Source of the DNA: Corallococcus macrosporus DSM 14697
Lineage (GTDB): Bacteria > Myxococcota > Myxococcia > Myxococcales > Myxococcaceae
Assembly: GCF_002305895.1 (NCBI RefSeq)
Contig: NZ_CP022203.1
Span: 4,876,501 to 4,940,500, forward strand
DNA: 64,000 nt
Direction: 5' to 3'
The translations under genes and the position numbers were made by a program. Shown piece after piece: positions 25,226-35,224 of the stretch; the stretch's first letter is position 1; each line of letters begins with the position of its first letter. Below the pieces are notes generated by a model. That model was given only the letters and a program-made list of their open reading frames with translations, did no database searches and was not told the origin of the DNA.

Positions 25226-27835
25226 TCAGGGGATGTCGACCTGTCGGGTCTCGGAGACGAGCGGACGGAGCGGGTCACCCTCGGGGTCCACCAGGGTGGC
25301 CACCAGGGACACGCCCAGGCCGGAGCACGAGGGTGGCAGCTCCAGCTCCACCTCGCCGCGGCCAGGGGCGACCGGCTCGGCGGCGAACAGGGCGTGGTCC
25401 TGGCAGCCCACGCCGCCCCGCAGGGTGACGCGCACCTGGCCTTCGCCGCCCGGCTGGGTGCCCAGGCGGAAGCCGGAGACGCTCACCCGCACCGCGCTGC
25501 CTCGGGCCAGCCGCTGTCCGTCCACCTCGGGGTGCCGCCACGTCACCTCCGGGCGGCCCAGGCCCACCACGGCGACGGCGTCCGTCAGGTCCGCCAGCCG
25601 CTCCATGCCCGGGCCCACCGCCGCCGCCAGGCGCGCGGGCCCCTGCCCCACGCGGGGGTCCAGGCCGCGCACGCGCAGCGCCTCCACCTGGAGCCGCGCG
25701 CGCGTCCCCAGGAGCGCGACGTCGTAGGTGCGGTCCTCGACGCCCGGCGGCGGACGGGGCACCACGACGCCGTCCTCCGCGGCGTCCGGGTCCAACAGCA
25801 CCGTCCAGCGGCGGCCGGCGCGGTTGGTGAACTCGGCGCGCACCAGGCTGGCCCGCGCGTCCACCTCGGCCTGGAGCTCGCGCCCGTCGAGTCCACCGTG
25901 CGCGTCGCTGTCGAAGTTGTAGCGAACAAACTCCGGCACGGAGAGGAAGCTCAGCCCCGCCTCCACGGGACGCAGGCCGTCCGGGTCGAACTTCGGCCCG
26001 GGCAGGTCGGCCACGAGCGTGCTCGTGGCCACCGCGCCATCCTGGGCGCGCACCCCGGACGAGGCCGACACCACCAGCCGGTAGGGCTGTCCCTCCAGGC
26101 CCTGGTGCGCGGGCGCCATGCGCACGGCCACCACGCCCGGCCGGCCCAGCCGCGCGTCCGCGTCCGTGTTGGGGTCCGCCGGCGCCACGTTGGCCGCCGC
26201 GCCCAGCCCCAGCGGCACCAGGCCCCGGCCGGGCACCGCCACGGTGGCCATGGCATAGGTCCGGTCCAGGTACGTCCCCCGGAACTGGGGCAGCGGCGGC
26301 ACGCGCACCGTGAAGGGGAAGGACAGCCGCACGCCCGACGTCTCCGCGCCGAAGGGCTGCGCCTGCGCGAACTCCGCCGCGCTGACGTCCGGCTCACCGG
26401 CGAGGATGCCGGGCGTGGGGGCCAGCGTGAAGCTCGCGTCGCGCGCCAGCGCCGAGACGAAGCGGGTCGAGGTCGGCAGCAGGCGCCCCAGTTGCAGCAG
26501 CGGGTCCATGCCCGGCTCCAGCACGTTGAGGGGCAGGTCCTTCAGCGGCAACGCGCCCGTCAGCGCCCACACCGTCCGCGTCCCGCAGGCGCCGGTCCGC
26601 GTGGCCAGCTCGGCGTCCACCACGCCCGGCAGCGGCTCCGCACACACCCCCGCGAGGCCAGGGGCCGCGACGTCCGGCGCCACGGCGCCTGTCAGCCAGA
26701 GCGCGCTGCCGGACGGCAGCGTCACCCGCGTCTGGCCCGACCCCACCGGGAGGCTCACCTCGCGCTCCGGCCCCAGCAGGGACTCGGGGGACAGCTCGGA
26801 GGGCAGGCCCGGCACGGACATCCCCATCAGCCCCACCTGCAGCGAGGTCGCCGTCGACAAGGGCGCCACCACCGAGGGGAAGCGCCCCTGCACACCGCCG
26901 AAGCGGTCCAGCGGGTTGCGCCGCAGGGCCAGCCGCACGTCGCGGAAGTCGCTCGCGTCGTGGCGCGAAAGCGTCAGGTAGCCGAAGTCGGGGTGGAAGG
27001 CGGACAGCGCCACGTCCCCCTCCGCGGGCACCCACGCCGCGCCGTCGGCGTTCGTCACCATGGCCGCCGCCACGTCGCCGTCGTCGTCGGACACCACGAC
27101 GAGCGCCAGCGGCACCGGCCGGCCGGTGAGCGCGTCCACCACCAGCACGCGCACCCCACCGGCGGGCACGTCCGGAGACAGCACGGTGACGCGGGCCTGG
27201 CAGGCCGCGTCGCCCACCCGGACGGACACCGCCGCGTGCTCCGCGCTGGGGGCGGACAGCGTGTAGCGCCCCCGCGGACCGGCACCACCGCCCACCACGG
27301 AGGGCGACAGCGCCTCCCACGTCACGCCGTCGCGCGGCACCAGCGGGGCGCCCCGCGCGTCGCGCACCCACACCTGGAGGTCCACGGCCAGCCCGGGGGC
27401 GCCCACGACGACGTCCGGCGTCACCTCGCAGGACGCCGCCAGGGACTCGGAGGGCGGCGCCACACACGCGCCGTTGCGGCAGACGGCGTCCGCGCCACAG
27501 TCCGCGTCCGCGGCGCACACGGCGGGCACGCAGCGGTTCATGTCACACTGACACCCCGGGCCGCCGTCGCCGTCACAAGCCGCCAGCGCGTAGCTGCCCC
27601 GGCGGGACGCCTGACAGTCCTCACGCGTCAGACAGGCGGGTTCGCAGCGCGCGGTGGCTGAATCACAGAAGAAGAGCGCGGGGTCCGGGCAGTCCTGGTC
27701 GACGGCGCAGTGCGGCCCCTTCGGGTTCGGGCCCACGGATTCATCGGGGACCTCGTCCATGGCGCCGCAGCCGCTGAGCCACAGCAGGACGCAGGCCAGG
27801 CAGGCCAGCTTGAGGGGACGGGGGGTGGGACTCAT
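25226..27835 (-). CDS. Large Cys-rich surface lipoprotein
   Basis: This is an 869-residue protein with a signal peptide and lipobox (LLWLSGCG, Cys23). Residues 40-130 hold dense cysteine patterns ([50 protein letters not shown]), similar to the Cys-rich modules of many myxobacterial lipoproteins. The remainder is beta-rich, with a carboxypeptidase-regulatory-like block ([20 protein letters not shown]) and no catalytic motif I can identify. It is likely an outer-membrane-anchored, surface-exposed protein. It stands alone between opposing genes. Confidence 0.8.
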   Translation of the reverse strand: MSPTPRPLKLACLACVLLWLSGCGAMDEVPDESVGPNPKGPHCAVDQDCPDPALFFCDSATARCEPACLTREDCQASRRGSYALAACDGDGGPGCQCDMNRCVPAVCAADADCGADAVCRNGACVAPPSESLAASCEVTPDVVVGAPGLAVDLQVWVRDARGAPLVPRDGVTWEALSPSVVGGGAGPRGRYTLSAPSAEHAAVSVRVGDAACQARVTVLSPDVPAGGVRVLVVDALTGRPVPLALVVVSDDDGDVAAAMVTNADGAAWVPAEGDVALSAFHPDFGYLTLSRHDASDFRDVRLALRRNPLDRFGGVQGRFPSVVAPLSTATSLQVGLMGMSVPGLPSELSPESLLGPEREVSLPVGSGQTRVTLPSGSALWLTGAVAPDVAAPGLAGVCAEPLPGVVDAELATRTGACGTRTVWALTGALPLKDLPLNVLEPGMDPLLQLGRLLPTSTRFVSALARDASFTLAPTPGILAGEPDVSAAEFAQAQPFGAETSGVRLSFPFTVRVPPLPQFRGTYLDRTYAMATVAVPGRGLVPLGLGAAANVAPADPNTDADARLGRPGVVAVRMAPAHQGLEGQPYRLVVSASSGVRAQDGAVATSTLVADLPGPKFDPDGLRPVEAGLSFLSVPEFVRYNFDSDAHGGLDGRELQAEVDARASLVRAEFTNRAGRRWTVLLDPDAAEDGVVVPRPPPGVEDRTYDVALLGTRARLQVEALRVRGLDPRVGQGPARLAAAVGPGMERLADLTDAVAVVGLGRPEVTWRHPEVDGQRLARGSAVRVSVSGFRLGTQPGGEGQVRVTLRGGVGCQDHALFAAEPVAPGRGEVELELPPSCSGLGVSLVATLVDPEGDPLRPLVSETRQVDIP

Positions 27836-28013
27836 GCGGATGCGGCTCCGGGGGGACCGTCCGCGACCTTACAGGCAGGACGCGTGCTGCGCGACGGTAC
27901 GCGGCGCCGGCCGCCGCCCTTCATGCGCCATCATAGCCTGTCCGGCCGCCATGCGCCCCTCCTCCCCACGCGATGGTTGGCTTTCAGGGGCAACGGATCG
28001 ATGATCGCCCGCG

Positions 28014-28319
28014 ATGGCCCGTGGTGAACCCAAGTCCCTGGAAAGCCTTCTTCCTCGCGTCCTGGCGCGGCTCGCGGGGGAGTCCGGCAAGGGCCACGCG
28101 CTGGCGCCGGTGTGGGCGGCGGTGGTGGGGCCACACCTGGCGCGCCACACCTTCCCCCAGGCCCTGCAGGGCACCACGCTGGTGGTGGCGGTGACGGGGG
28201 CGCAGTGGGCCCAGTCGCTGGAGTCCGAGTCCGCCTCACTGTGCGAGCGCCTCAACGCGAGGCTCGGCCCGGGCACGGTGACGTCCCTGACGTTCACGTT
28301 CCAGGCGGCGCGCCGATGA
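28014..28319 (+). CDS. DUF721 (DciA-like) protein
   Basis: This is a 101-residue protein of the DUF721 type. The family pattern is visible: LAPVWAAVVGPHLARHTFP, then TLVVAVTGAQWAQSLESE. In bacteria lacking DnaC/DnaI, DciA proteins with this domain help load the replicative helicase DnaB; whether this short copy does so is inference. Its stop overlaps the start of the CAP-domain gene (ATGA), an unusual partner for a replication factor. Confidence 0.8.
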   Translation: MARGEPKSLESLLPRVLARLAGESGKGHALAPVWAAVVGPHLARHTFPQALQGTTLVVAVTGAQWAQSLESESASLCERLNARLGPGTVTSLTFTFQAARR

Positions 28320-29821
28320 TGGCCCTGCTGGCGCTGAGCGCCTTCCTGGCCGCCGCGCCGCCAGCGCCGAGCACCATGGAGCGCAGCGCCGCCCTCCATG
28401 TGAGCCGCGAATTCGAGCGCGTGGGCCGGCGTGTCCCGGTGGAGGACCCGCGGCTCTCCAAGGCCGCGCGGCGCCTGGCCCGCGAGGCCCTCACCGAATA
28501 CACCACCGGCGCGCCGGGCCTCTTCACTCTCACCTCCGCCGTCAGCGACTCCGGCGCGGCGGACCCGTCGCCGCGGGCGCTCGTCATCCGCGCCTGGGTG
28601 CCCCGGCACGCCATCGAGACCTTCCTCGATCGCGACGACTTCCATGTCGAGCGCGCCTCGCACTTCGGCGTCGGTGTTTCGGTCATCGCCGAACGCGCGG
28701 CCCTGGTGCTGCTGCTGGTGGACCGCAAGGCGGAGCTCCAGGAGTTTCCGCGCCGCGTCGCCAGCGGCGGCGCCACGCTCTGCGGCGCCCTGGTGCCACC
28801 GCTGCGGCACGCGGAGGTGTACGTCACCCGTCCCGACGGCGCGGTGAGCCTGACGCCCGTCCAGCGGCGGAACGCGGGAGGCGGCTTCTGCAGCCGGCTC
28901 CACTTCGCCACGGAGGGCACCTACACCGTGGAGGTGGTGGGTCGCGCGGATGGGGGGCCTGAAGTGGCGGCCCTCTTCCTGGTGGACCAGGGCGAGCCCC
29001 GCAGGCGCGCCGCCCGCGAGGACACCGCCGAGCCCACCACGCTGGAGGACGCCCGCCGCGCCGTCTACGAGCGCATCAACGCGCTGCGCCGGGCCCACTC
29101 GCTCGCCGAGCTGGTCCCCGACGCGGCGCTGGAGCAGGTGGCGCAGGCCTACAGCGCGCGCATGTCCCGGGAGGGCTTCTTCGCCCACATCGCGCCGGAC
29201 GGCTCCACGCTGATGAAGCGGCTGCCCGCGGGGGCGCGCTACGTGCGCGCGGGGGAGAACCTGGGCCTGGCCGCGGGGCCCCTGGCGGCGCACTTCGGCA
29301 TCGAGCACAGCCCCGGCCACCGCCGCAACCTGCTGGACCCGGGCTTCCGCTACATGGGCGTGGGCGTGGCCTTCCACACGGTGAACGGACGCCCGGAGGC
29401 GGTCCTCACCGAGGTCTTCACCGTCGCCCCGCCCGCCTCGCCGGAGCTGGTGGACCCGCGGCAGGAGACCTACGACACCCTGAGCCGGCTGCGCGCCTCG
29501 CGCAAGCTGCCGCCGCTGACGCGCAGCGCCGCGCTGGAGGCGCTGGCCCGCGCCCATGCGAAGCGCGCGTTGGAGCTGGACCAGCCGTCCGCCCAGCCCG
29601 GTGAGGCCCCGGTGCACGACCGCGTCTTCGAGGTGCTCCCCGACGCGGGCACGGCCTCCGTGGACTTCTTCGTCCTGTCGGACCCCACGGCGATACCGGA
29701 GTCCCGCAGCATGGCCGACGCCACGAACAACCGCGTGGGCGTGGGCGTGGTGCGGGGCGACTCCCGCCGCTTCGGCACGAATCAATACTGGGTGGCCGTC
29801 ATCTACGCGGCCGTCCCGTGA
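28316..29821 (+). CDS. CAP/SCP-domain exported protein
   Basis: This is a 501-residue protein from ATG 28316, overlapping the DUF721 stop. It has a short signal-like N-terminus (MMALLALSAFLAAAP). The N-terminal 220 residues are unassigned and beta-rich. A CAP (SCP/PR1) domain lies at about 235-375: VYERINALRRAH, then FFAHIAPDGSTLMKRL, GENLGLAAGP and SPGHRRNLLDPGFRYMGVG, with the conserved His/Glu cluster (H, E, H). A second, weaker CAP-like repeat follows (TYDTLSRLRASRKLPPL with VHDRVFEVLPD). CAP proteins are often extracellular and may bind lipids or peptides; the role is unknown. Confidence 0.8.
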   Translation: MMALLALSAFLAAAPPAPSTMERSAALHVSREFERVGRRVPVEDPRLSKAARRLAREALTEYTTGAPGLFTLTSAVSDSGAADPSPRALVIRAWVPRHAIETFLDRDDFHVERASHFGVGVSVIAERAALVLLLVDRKAELQEFPRRVASGGATLCGALVPPLRHAEVYVTRPDGAVSLTPVQRRNAGGGFCSRLHFATEGTYTVEVVGRADGGPEVAALFLVDQGEPRRRAAREDTAEPTTLEDARRAVYERINALRRAHSLAELVPDAALEQVAQAYSARMSREGFFAHIAPDGSTLMKRLPAGARYVRAGENLGLAAGPLAAHFGIEHSPGHRRNLLDPGFRYMGVGVAFHTVNGRPEAVLTEVFTVAPPASPELVDPRQETYDTLSRLRASRKLPPLTRSAALEALARAHAKRALELDQPSAQPGEAPVHDRVFEVLPDAGTASVDFFVLSDPTAIPESRSMADATNNRVGVGVVRGDSRRFGTNQYWVAVIYAAVP

Positions 29822-29848
29822 TGTCCCGCACGGCCAGGCCACGCGGGT

Positions 29849-29871
29849 GCCCCTGGATGCAGGCCAGGGGC
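29849..29871. terminator. Bidirectional hairpin between convergent genes
   Basis: Perfect 8-bp stem GCCCCTGG / CCAGGGGC with a 7-nt loop, between the CAP gene stop and the stop of the small Cys gene. No T tract. Confidence 0.5.
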
Positions 29872-29909
29872 GTCCTCGCCAACGCGCCGCGGGCGCGGCG
29901 GACCCCGGA

Positions 29910-30143
29910 CTAGACGGGCCGGCGCTGCGTGGCGTAGGCCTCGAGCCCCATCTGCGGCGGCGCCACCTGTGCGTACATCGGGCACTTCATGCAGGTGAAC
30001 GACTGCCAACCTCGCCGGACGGCTTCATCCAGGCAGTTGTCATACTGATGACAGTTGAGGTTGCGGTGGGTCTCGACGCCGGCACGCTTGGGCCCGGCTT
30101 CGGGGTTGATGGTTTGTGGCAGATCGGCTGGACACGGCTTCAT
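29910..30143 (-). CDS. Small Cys-containing protein
   Basis: This is a 77-residue protein with a strong ribosome site (GGAGG, 5 bp before the ATG). Five cysteines are present: MKPCPAD, then LNCHQYDNC, then TCMKC. The C-H-x3-N-C and C-x2-C pairs could bind zinc or a cofactor. There is no signal peptide or membrane segment, so it is probably cytoplasmic. I do not recognise a family. The clear ribosome site and codon use indicate a genuine gene. Confidence 0.65.
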   Translation of the reverse strand: MKPCPADLPQTINPEAGPKRAGVETHRNLNCHQYDNCLDEAVRRGWQSFTCMKCPMYAQVAPPQMGLEAYATQRRPV

Positions 30144-30502
30144 GAAGCCCTCCCTCTGAACTGTTTCCCCCCCGAGCGCTGTGAACGAGCGGTGCTACCT
30201 GACGACAACGACTGGACCCGCCATGCGGCGGCGGACCGGAGTGGCGCTGAGCGGCGGCGCAAGGTAGTGATTCACTCCGGGTGACGCAATGGGTCGGCAG
30301 TTCCTACCCAAGTGCACGTAATCGCCTGGACGCTTTCAGCGAATGACATCTGGTGGTGAACAGTCTGGACTGGCCCGACGCCGCGCGGATCTAGGACTTG
30401 TCGCGCCCGCTGTCAAACCACCCTCCCCGCGGGGCAAGGGGAATGATCGGTCAGTGCGTCTCGTTGGCAGGCCGCAAAGCCGCGTCGTGAAAGGAAGACC
30501 AC
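30144..30502. other. Noncoding stretch upstream of the transglycosylase gene
   Basis: This 359-bp divergent gap has no supported gene. It contains a C-run (GTTTCCCCCCC) near 30165, a small dyad TGGGT ... ACCCA near 30290-30312, and a CCCCGCGGGG palindrome near 30430. I looked for a sigma-54 -24/-12 pair and a clear -35/-10 pair and found none that is convincing, although promoters for both flanking genes must lie here. Confidence 0.5.
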
Positions 30503-32638
30503 ATGAGTTGGAGCGGGTGGGTTGCGGGGGTGGTTGCGGGCATGTCCCTGGGGCAATCCCCGACGACGCTGGAGGCCGTGCGCCTCCACAAACCGGACGC
30601 GGCGGCCCTGGCGCGCGCGGAGCTGACGGCCTGCGCCGCGAAGAAGTGCGAGGACGCGGGCCGGCTGGCGCTGCTCGCGGGGACGCTCGCCCTCTCTGAC
30701 GGGCAGGCCGCCGAGGCCAGGGAGCTGCTGTCCGCCTGGCCCCCGCCGAAGCGCCTGGCGCCGTACCACGCCTTCTACCTGGGGCAGGCCCGCTTCTACG
30801 CCGGAGACGCGGCGGGCGCGGCGGAGGACTTCGAGCGCGTCCTGGAGGCCAAGGCGCCCGCGGAGCTCGCGGCCCGCGCCCGGGCGAGGCTGGGCGAGTC
30901 CCTGCTGAAGGCAGGCAAGGCGAAGGACGCGGCCCGGGTGCTGGAGGCCGCCGCCAGGGCCTCGCCCACGGTGGAGCTGCTCTACCAGCGCGCCCTGGCA
31001 CGCGGCGCGTCGGGCAACCGCGCCGGCCAACGCGCGGACATGCTGACGGTGGCGCTGCGCTTCCCCGCCCACCCCTACGGTGACGAGGCCCTGGCGTGGC
31101 TGACGGAGGGCAGCAAGCCCGCCGCGAAGCTCGGCTTCACCGAACGCACCACCCGGGCGGACCGCTTCCTGGACGCGGGCGCGTCGAAGCGTGGGCTGGA
31201 CGAGCTGGCGACGCTGGACACGGTGAAGCTCGACAAGGCGCAGGCGGCCCGCGTGGCGCTCTTGCGCGCGCGGGCCTTCTTCGCGCTGGGGCGGGCGGAG
31301 GACGCCCAGAAGGCGCTCGCGTTGGCGCGCAAGGGCCCGGCCGCCATCGCCGCGCAGGCGGACCTGCTGGTGGCGCGGCGCGCGCTCCGCTCCGACGACA
31401 ACGACAAGGCCCGGGCGCTGATGGCGGCGCTGGACCAGAAGTACCCCTCGCAGCCCGCGGGTGACGAGGGCGCCTTCTTCGCGGGGTGGTTGGACCTGCA
31501 GGAAGGCCGCTTCCCGGAGGCGGTGAAGGCCTTCACTTCCTTCGAGAAGCGCTACCCCCGCTCGCGCCGGCGGGATGAGGGCATGTGGTTCCGCGCCCTG
31601 GCGCACCTGCGTCAGGAGGAGTACCCGAAGGCGCGCGCCGCGCTGGACGCGTTCCTGGCCGCCTACCCCAGGAGCAACATGGGGCCGCAGGCGCGCTACT
31701 GGCTGGCGCGCAGCCGCGAGCTGGAGGGCTCGAAGGCGGAAGCCCTGCGTCCCGCCTACGAAGCCGTCATCACCTCCGCGCCCGCGTCCTTCTACGCGCT
31801 GATGGCGAACGAGCGCCTCAAGGCCCTGGGCCTGAAGGCGCCCGCCCACTTCCCCGAGCCCCCGCGGATGCTGACGCTGCCCCGCCCGCCCGAGTTGGAG
31901 CTCGCGGTGGAGCTGACGCGCGCGGGCCTGTTCCGGGACGCGGCGGACGAGGTGGAGGCGCATGGGGCCCGGCTGCGCTCGGCGGACCAGGCCCTGCCCT
32001 TCGCGCACGCGCTGCTGGGCCTGGGCGAGTATGGCCACGCCTACGCGGTGGCGGCGCGTCACCTGTGGGGCCGGGCCTTCGGCGCGCGCGCGCCCGAAGC
32101 GCTGGCGGCCTTCTACCCGCGCGCCTACGCCACGGCGGTGGAGGGCGCGGCGACACAGCACCGGGTGGACCCGCACCTGGTGTGGGCCATCATGCGGCGG
32201 GAGAGCGCCTTCCGGCCGGAGGTGATGAGCATCGCCGACGCGCGCGGGCTGATGCAGATCATCCCCAAGACGGCGAACGCCATCGCGGAGAAGCTGGCCG
32301 AGCCCGTGCCCGCGCCCGCGGACCTCTTCTCCCCCGAGCGCAACATCCGCTACGGCGCCTGGTACCTCTCGCGGTTGATGGAGCGCTTCGCGCACCCGGC
32401 GCTCGCGGCGGCGGCGTACAACGCGGGCCCGGGCTCGGCGGCCAAGTGGGTGAAGGAACGAGGCTCGCTGCCGCTGGACCTCTTCGTGGAGACCATCCCC
32501 TTCCGGGAGACGCGCGGCTACGTGAAGCAGGTGGTGGCGGACCTGTTCCTCTACCACGCCTTCTACGGTGACGGCGCGGGGGCGCTGAAGCTGCCGCTGG
32601 AGGTGCCCGCGCCGACGAAGGAAGGCGTCACCTTCTAG
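30503..32638 (+). CDS. Soluble-type lytic murein transglycosylase with TPR N-terminus
   Basis: This 711-residue enzyme cleaves peptidoglycan between MurNAc and GlcNAc with formation of 1,6-anhydro-MurNAc. ATG 30503 follows AAAGGAAG at good spacing. The N-terminus is weakly hydrophobic (WVAGVVAGMSLGQ), so export is likely. Residues 30-520 are helical TPR-like repeats forming a superhelix, as in Slt70. The catalytic domain (about 545-700) has the family signature IMRRESAF with Glu567, ADARGLMQIIPKTA, NIRYGAWYL and AAAYNAGPGSA. The gene is monocistronic. It probably serves cell-wall turnover. Confidence 0.9.
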   Translation: MSWSGWVAGVVAGMSLGQSPTTLEAVRLHKPDAAALARAELTACAAKKCEDAGRLALLAGTLALSDGQAAEARELLSAWPPPKRLAPYHAFYLGQARFYAGDAAGAAEDFERVLEAKAPAELAARARARLGESLLKAGKAKDAARVLEAAARASPTVELLYQRALARGASGNRAGQRADMLTVALRFPAHPYGDEALAWLTEGSKPAAKLGFTERTTRADRFLDAGASKRGLDELATLDTVKLDKAQAARVALLRARAFFALGRAEDAQKALALARKGPAAIAAQADLLVARRALRSDDNDKARALMAALDQKYPSQPAGDEGAFFAGWLDLQEGRFPEAVKAFTSFEKRYPRSRRRDEGMWFRALAHLRQEEYPKARAALDAFLAAYPRSNMGPQARYWLARSRELEGSKAEALRPAYEAVITSAPASFYALMANERLKALGLKAPAHFPEPPRMLTLPRPPELELAVELTRAGLFRDAADEVEAHGARLRSADQALPFAHALLGLGEYGHAYAVAARHLWGRAFGARAPEALAAFYPRAYATAVEGAATQHRVDPHLVWAIMRRESAFRPEVMSIADARGLMQIIPKTANAIAEKLAEPVPAPADLFSPERNIRYGAWYLSRLMERFAHPALAAAAYNAGPGSAAKWVKERGSLPLDLFVETIPFRETRGYVKQVVADLFLYHAFYGDGAGALKLPLEVPAPTKEGVTF

Positions 32639-32653
32639 GGACGCGGCGAGGCG

Positions 32654-33316
32654 TCAATCACGGTCCGGCGCGCCCAACGGGAAGAGCGGCCGGAACCGCC
32701 GCGCCTCCTCCACCGCGCGGGCGAAGGACGGGCGCGCGAGCAACCGCGAGCGATAGGCGCGCAGCACCGGGTGGGCGTCGGAGATGCGGTGCGTCCAGTC
32801 CGCGTAGAACAGGGCCGGCGCGGCCGCGCAGTCCGCCAGCGTGAAGTCCTCGCCAGCGGCGGCCCAGGTCCTGCCGGCGAGCCGCCCTTCGAGACAGGCG
32901 TAGGCGACCTCCAGCTTCTTCACGGCCAGGGCCAGGCCCTCCTGGCGCTTCACCGCGTCGCCCGTCAGCGCGCCATCCACGGCGTGCTGCGCGGCGTTCA
33001 TCACGTGCAGGTCGAAGTAGCGGTCGAGGAAGCGAACGTCCAGCGCGGCCCTCGGGTCCGTGGGCAGCAGCTTCACGGGCCCGGGGTGCACGAGCTGCAG
33101 GTACTCGATGATGATGCTCGTCTCCGCGATGTCGCGCTCGCCCTCCACCAGCAGCGGGAACTTGCGCAGGGGCCAGCGCCGCGCCCACTCCGCGGAGTGC
33201 GCCGGTGTCTCCGGGCTGATGCAGCGGAACTCGAAGGGCGTGCCGTTCTCATACAGCGCGATGAGGACCTTCTGCGTGTACGAAGAGAAGGGATGGCCGT
33301 AGAGCACGAGCGACAT
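32654..33316 (-). CDS. Glutathione S-transferase family protein
   Basis: This is a 220-residue protein with AGGAGG ahead of the ATG. The N-terminal thioredoxin-like half (VLYGHPFSSYTQKVLIALYE, then VEGERDIAETSIIIEYL) has the cis-Pro/Glu-Thr-Ser glutathione-binding region, and the C-terminal half is helical with an FTLADCAAAPALFY signature. The active residue is probably the Ser/Tyr near FSSYTQK. It would conjugate glutathione or a related thiol to electrophiles in the cytoplasm. It is convergent with the transglycosylase gene, 15 bp away. Confidence 0.85.
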   Translation of the reverse strand: MSLVLYGHPFSSYTQKVLIALYENGTPFEFRCISPETPAHSAEWARRWPLRKFPLLVEGERDIAETSIIIEYLQLVHPGPVKLLPTDPRAALDVRFLDRYFDLHVMNAAQHAVDGALTGDAVKRQEGLALAVKKLEVAYACLEGRLAGRTWAAAGEDFTLADCAAAPALFYADWTHRISDAHPVLRAYRSRLLARPSFARAVEEARRFRPLFPLGAPDRD

Positions 33317-33419
33317 CGTGAGCCTCCTGGAGCGGTTGAAGAAACCTGGGTCACCGGCGGGCCGTCCAGGGCGGGTCCCGAGCCGTCCGGCCCGGCCCTT
33401 CGTCAGGCCCGCGGCCTGC

Positions 33420-34112
33420 TCACGCGCGCTGGGCCATCCGGCGCAGGATTTCGGACTCCATGCCGTGCACCACCTCCGACAGCGGGGTGCTGCTGGAGTC
33501 CACGTGCACCGCGTCGTCGGCGGCCTTCAGCGGCGCCACGGCGCGCGCGGAGTCGTCGCGGTCGCGCTTCGTCTGGTCCGCGAGCACCGACTCCAGGGTG
33601 CTCTCCACGCCCTTCTGGAACAGCTCCTCGTAGCGGCGCCGGGCCCGCACCTCCGGGCTGGCCGCGAGGAAGAACTTCGCGTCCGCGTCCGGGAACACCA
33701 CCGTGCCGATGTCGCGGCCCTCCAGGATGGCGCCCTTCTCCGACTCCAGCGCGAGCCGCCGCTGGAGCTGGAGCAGGCCCGCGCGCACCACCGGCCGCCC
33801 GGACACCTGGGACGCCGCCATGGAGATGTCCGGCGTGCGGATCTCCCCGGACACGTCCTGGCCGCCCAGGAAGACGCGGTTCTCCTCGCCCACCACCTGG
33901 AAGTGGATGTGCACGCGGCTCAGCAGCTCGCCCAGGCGGGCGTCGTCGTCGGAGGCGATGCCCTCACGCCGGGCCATCAGGGCCACGCAGCGGTAGATGG
34001 CGCCGGTGTCCACCAGCGAGAAGCCCAGCCGGCGCGCCAGCAACTTGGACACCGAGGACTTGCCGGCACCGGCGGGCCCGTCAATGGCGACGATGAAGGG
34101 CCGGGCGCTCAT
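33420..34112 (-). CDS. cmk: (d)CMP kinase
   Basis: This 230-residue cytidylate kinase phosphorylates CMP and dCMP with ATP. P-loop GPAGAGKSS (12-20) is followed by LVDTGAIYRCVAL. The CMP-binding insert RTPDISMAASQVSG and the signature ILEGRDIGTVVFPDA follow, then the LID-region arginines ARRRYEE and RDRDDSAR. The length fits the family. Its ATG 34112 overlaps the hisC stop (ATGA), so it is translated with hisC. The cmk-hisC-accA minus-strand run links nucleotide, amino-acid and lipid metabolism. Confidence 0.95.
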   Translation of the reverse strand: MSARPFIVAIDGPAGAGKSSVSKLLARRLGFSLVDTGAIYRCVALMARREGIASDDDARLGELLSRVHIHFQVVGEENRVFLGGQDVSGEIRTPDISMAASQVSGRPVVRAGLLQLQRRLALESEKGAILEGRDIGTVVFPDADAKFFLAASPEVRARRRYEELFQKGVESTLESVLADQTKRDRDDSARAVAPLKAADDAVHVDSSSTPLSEVVHGMESEILRRMAQRA

Positions 34113-35200
34113 GACAGGACCTCCTTCAGCACCTGGACGCAGCGCGCGTTCTCCGCGGGCGTGCCCACGGAGATGCGCACGTGGTGCGGGAAGCCCTGCC
34201 CCGCGAAGGGCCGGACGATGACGCCCTTGCGCAGGAGCTGCTCGTACAGCGCCACCGCCGGCCGGCCGAAGTCCGCGAACACGAAGTTGGCGTGGCTGTG
34301 CGTGAGCGTGGCGCCCAGCTTCGGCAGCTCCGCGGCGTAGTACGCCAGGCCCGCGCGGTTGATTTTGCGCGTGCGGCGCACGTGCTCCGTGTCCTCCAGG
34401 GCCGCCTGGCCCGCGGCCTGGGCCAGCACCGTCAGGTTGAAGGGCATCCGCGTGCGGTGCAGGTACGCCGCCAGCCGGGCGCCCATGATGCCGTAGCCCA
34501 GGCGCACGCCGGCCAGCCCGTGAATCTTGCTGAAGGTGCGCAGCGCCACCAGGTTCGGGTGCCGCTCCAGCAGCGCCACCGCGCTGGTGTAGTCGGGCCA
34601 CTCGACGAACTCGAAGTAGGCCTCGTCGTGCACCACCAGCACCTCCGGCGGCACCGCGGCCAGGAAGCGCTCCAGGGCCGCCCGGCTGAACGCGGTGCCC
34701 GTGGGGTTGTCCGGGTTGGCCAGGAACACCATCCGCGTGCGCGGGGTGATGGCCTTCGCCATGGCGTCCAGGTCGTACTGGTAGCCCTCGCGCATGGGCA
34801 CCTCCACGAAGGGCCGCCCATGGGCCTGCGCGGAGATGCGGTACGCGGCGAAGGAGCCCTGGCACAGGAGGATTTCGTCCTCCGGCGTGGTGAAGGTGCG
34901 GATGAGCAGCTCGATGAGCTCGTTGGAGCCGCTGCCCAGCACCACCTGCTCCGGCTTCACGCCCACGTGCGCGGCCAGCTTGCGCGCCAGGTGGAAGGAC
35001 GTCGCGTCGGGGTACAGGTGCGTCGCGGCCGAAGCGCTCCGCATCGCCTCCACGGCGCGCGGCGAGGGCCCCAGCGGATTCTCGTTCGAGGCCAGCTTGA
35101 TGACGCCCTGGAGGCCGAACTCGCGCTCGGTCTCTTCAATGGGCTTGCCCGGAACGTACGGCTTGAGGGTCTCGACGTGGGTGGGAACGAGCGGTCGCAT
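34109..35200 (-). CDS. hisC: Histidinol-phosphate aminotransferase
   Basis: This 363-residue PLP enzyme of histidine biosynthesis converts imidazole-acetol phosphate to histidinol phosphate with glutamate. Seen: the N-terminal KPYVPGKP and KLASNENPLGPSP, GSGSNELIELL, NPDNPTGTA, HDEAYFEF, the Schiff-base Lys225 in RTFSKIHGLAGVRLGY, and VRISVGTPAEN near the end. The length is normal. It lies 24 bp after accA and overlaps cmk by 4 bp. Some HisC paralogues act on aromatic substrates, and no other his gene is in view. Confidence 0.92.
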   Translation of the reverse strand: MRPLVPTHVETLKPYVPGKPIEETEREFGLQGVIKLASNENPLGPSPRAVEAMRSASAATHLYPDATSFHLARKLAAHVGVKPEQVVLGSGSNELIELLIRTFTTPEDEILLCQGSFAAYRISAQAHGRPFVEVPMREGYQYDLDAMAKAITPRTRMVFLANPDNPTGTAFSRAALERFLAAVPPEVLVVHDEAYFEFVEWPDYTSAVALLERHPNLVALRTFSKIHGLAGVRLGYGIMGARLAAYLHRTRMPFNLTVLAQAAGQAALEDTEHVRRTRKINRAGLAYYAAELPKLGATLTHSHANFVFADFGRPAVALYEQLLRKGVIVRPFAGQGFPHHVRISVGTPAENARCVQVLKEVLS

Positions 35201-35224
35201 GATGTGGGGCCCTGTTACGAGGTT

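Noticed and set aside
25394-27661. Long plus-strand frame antisense to the large lipoprotein
   Set aside because: The minus strand has a signal peptide, lipobox and ordered cysteine patterns; the plus frame is His/Arg/Gln-rich with no motif.
30470-30500. Sigma-54 promoter (TGGCAG ...) ahead of the transglycosylase gene
   Set aside because: The -12 TTGC element is missing at the required spacing, and the match lies too close to the start codon.
30413-32557. Long minus-strand frame antisense to the transglycosylase
   Set aside because: The plus strand has a complete catalytic domain and a good ribosome site; the antisense frame is low-complexity.
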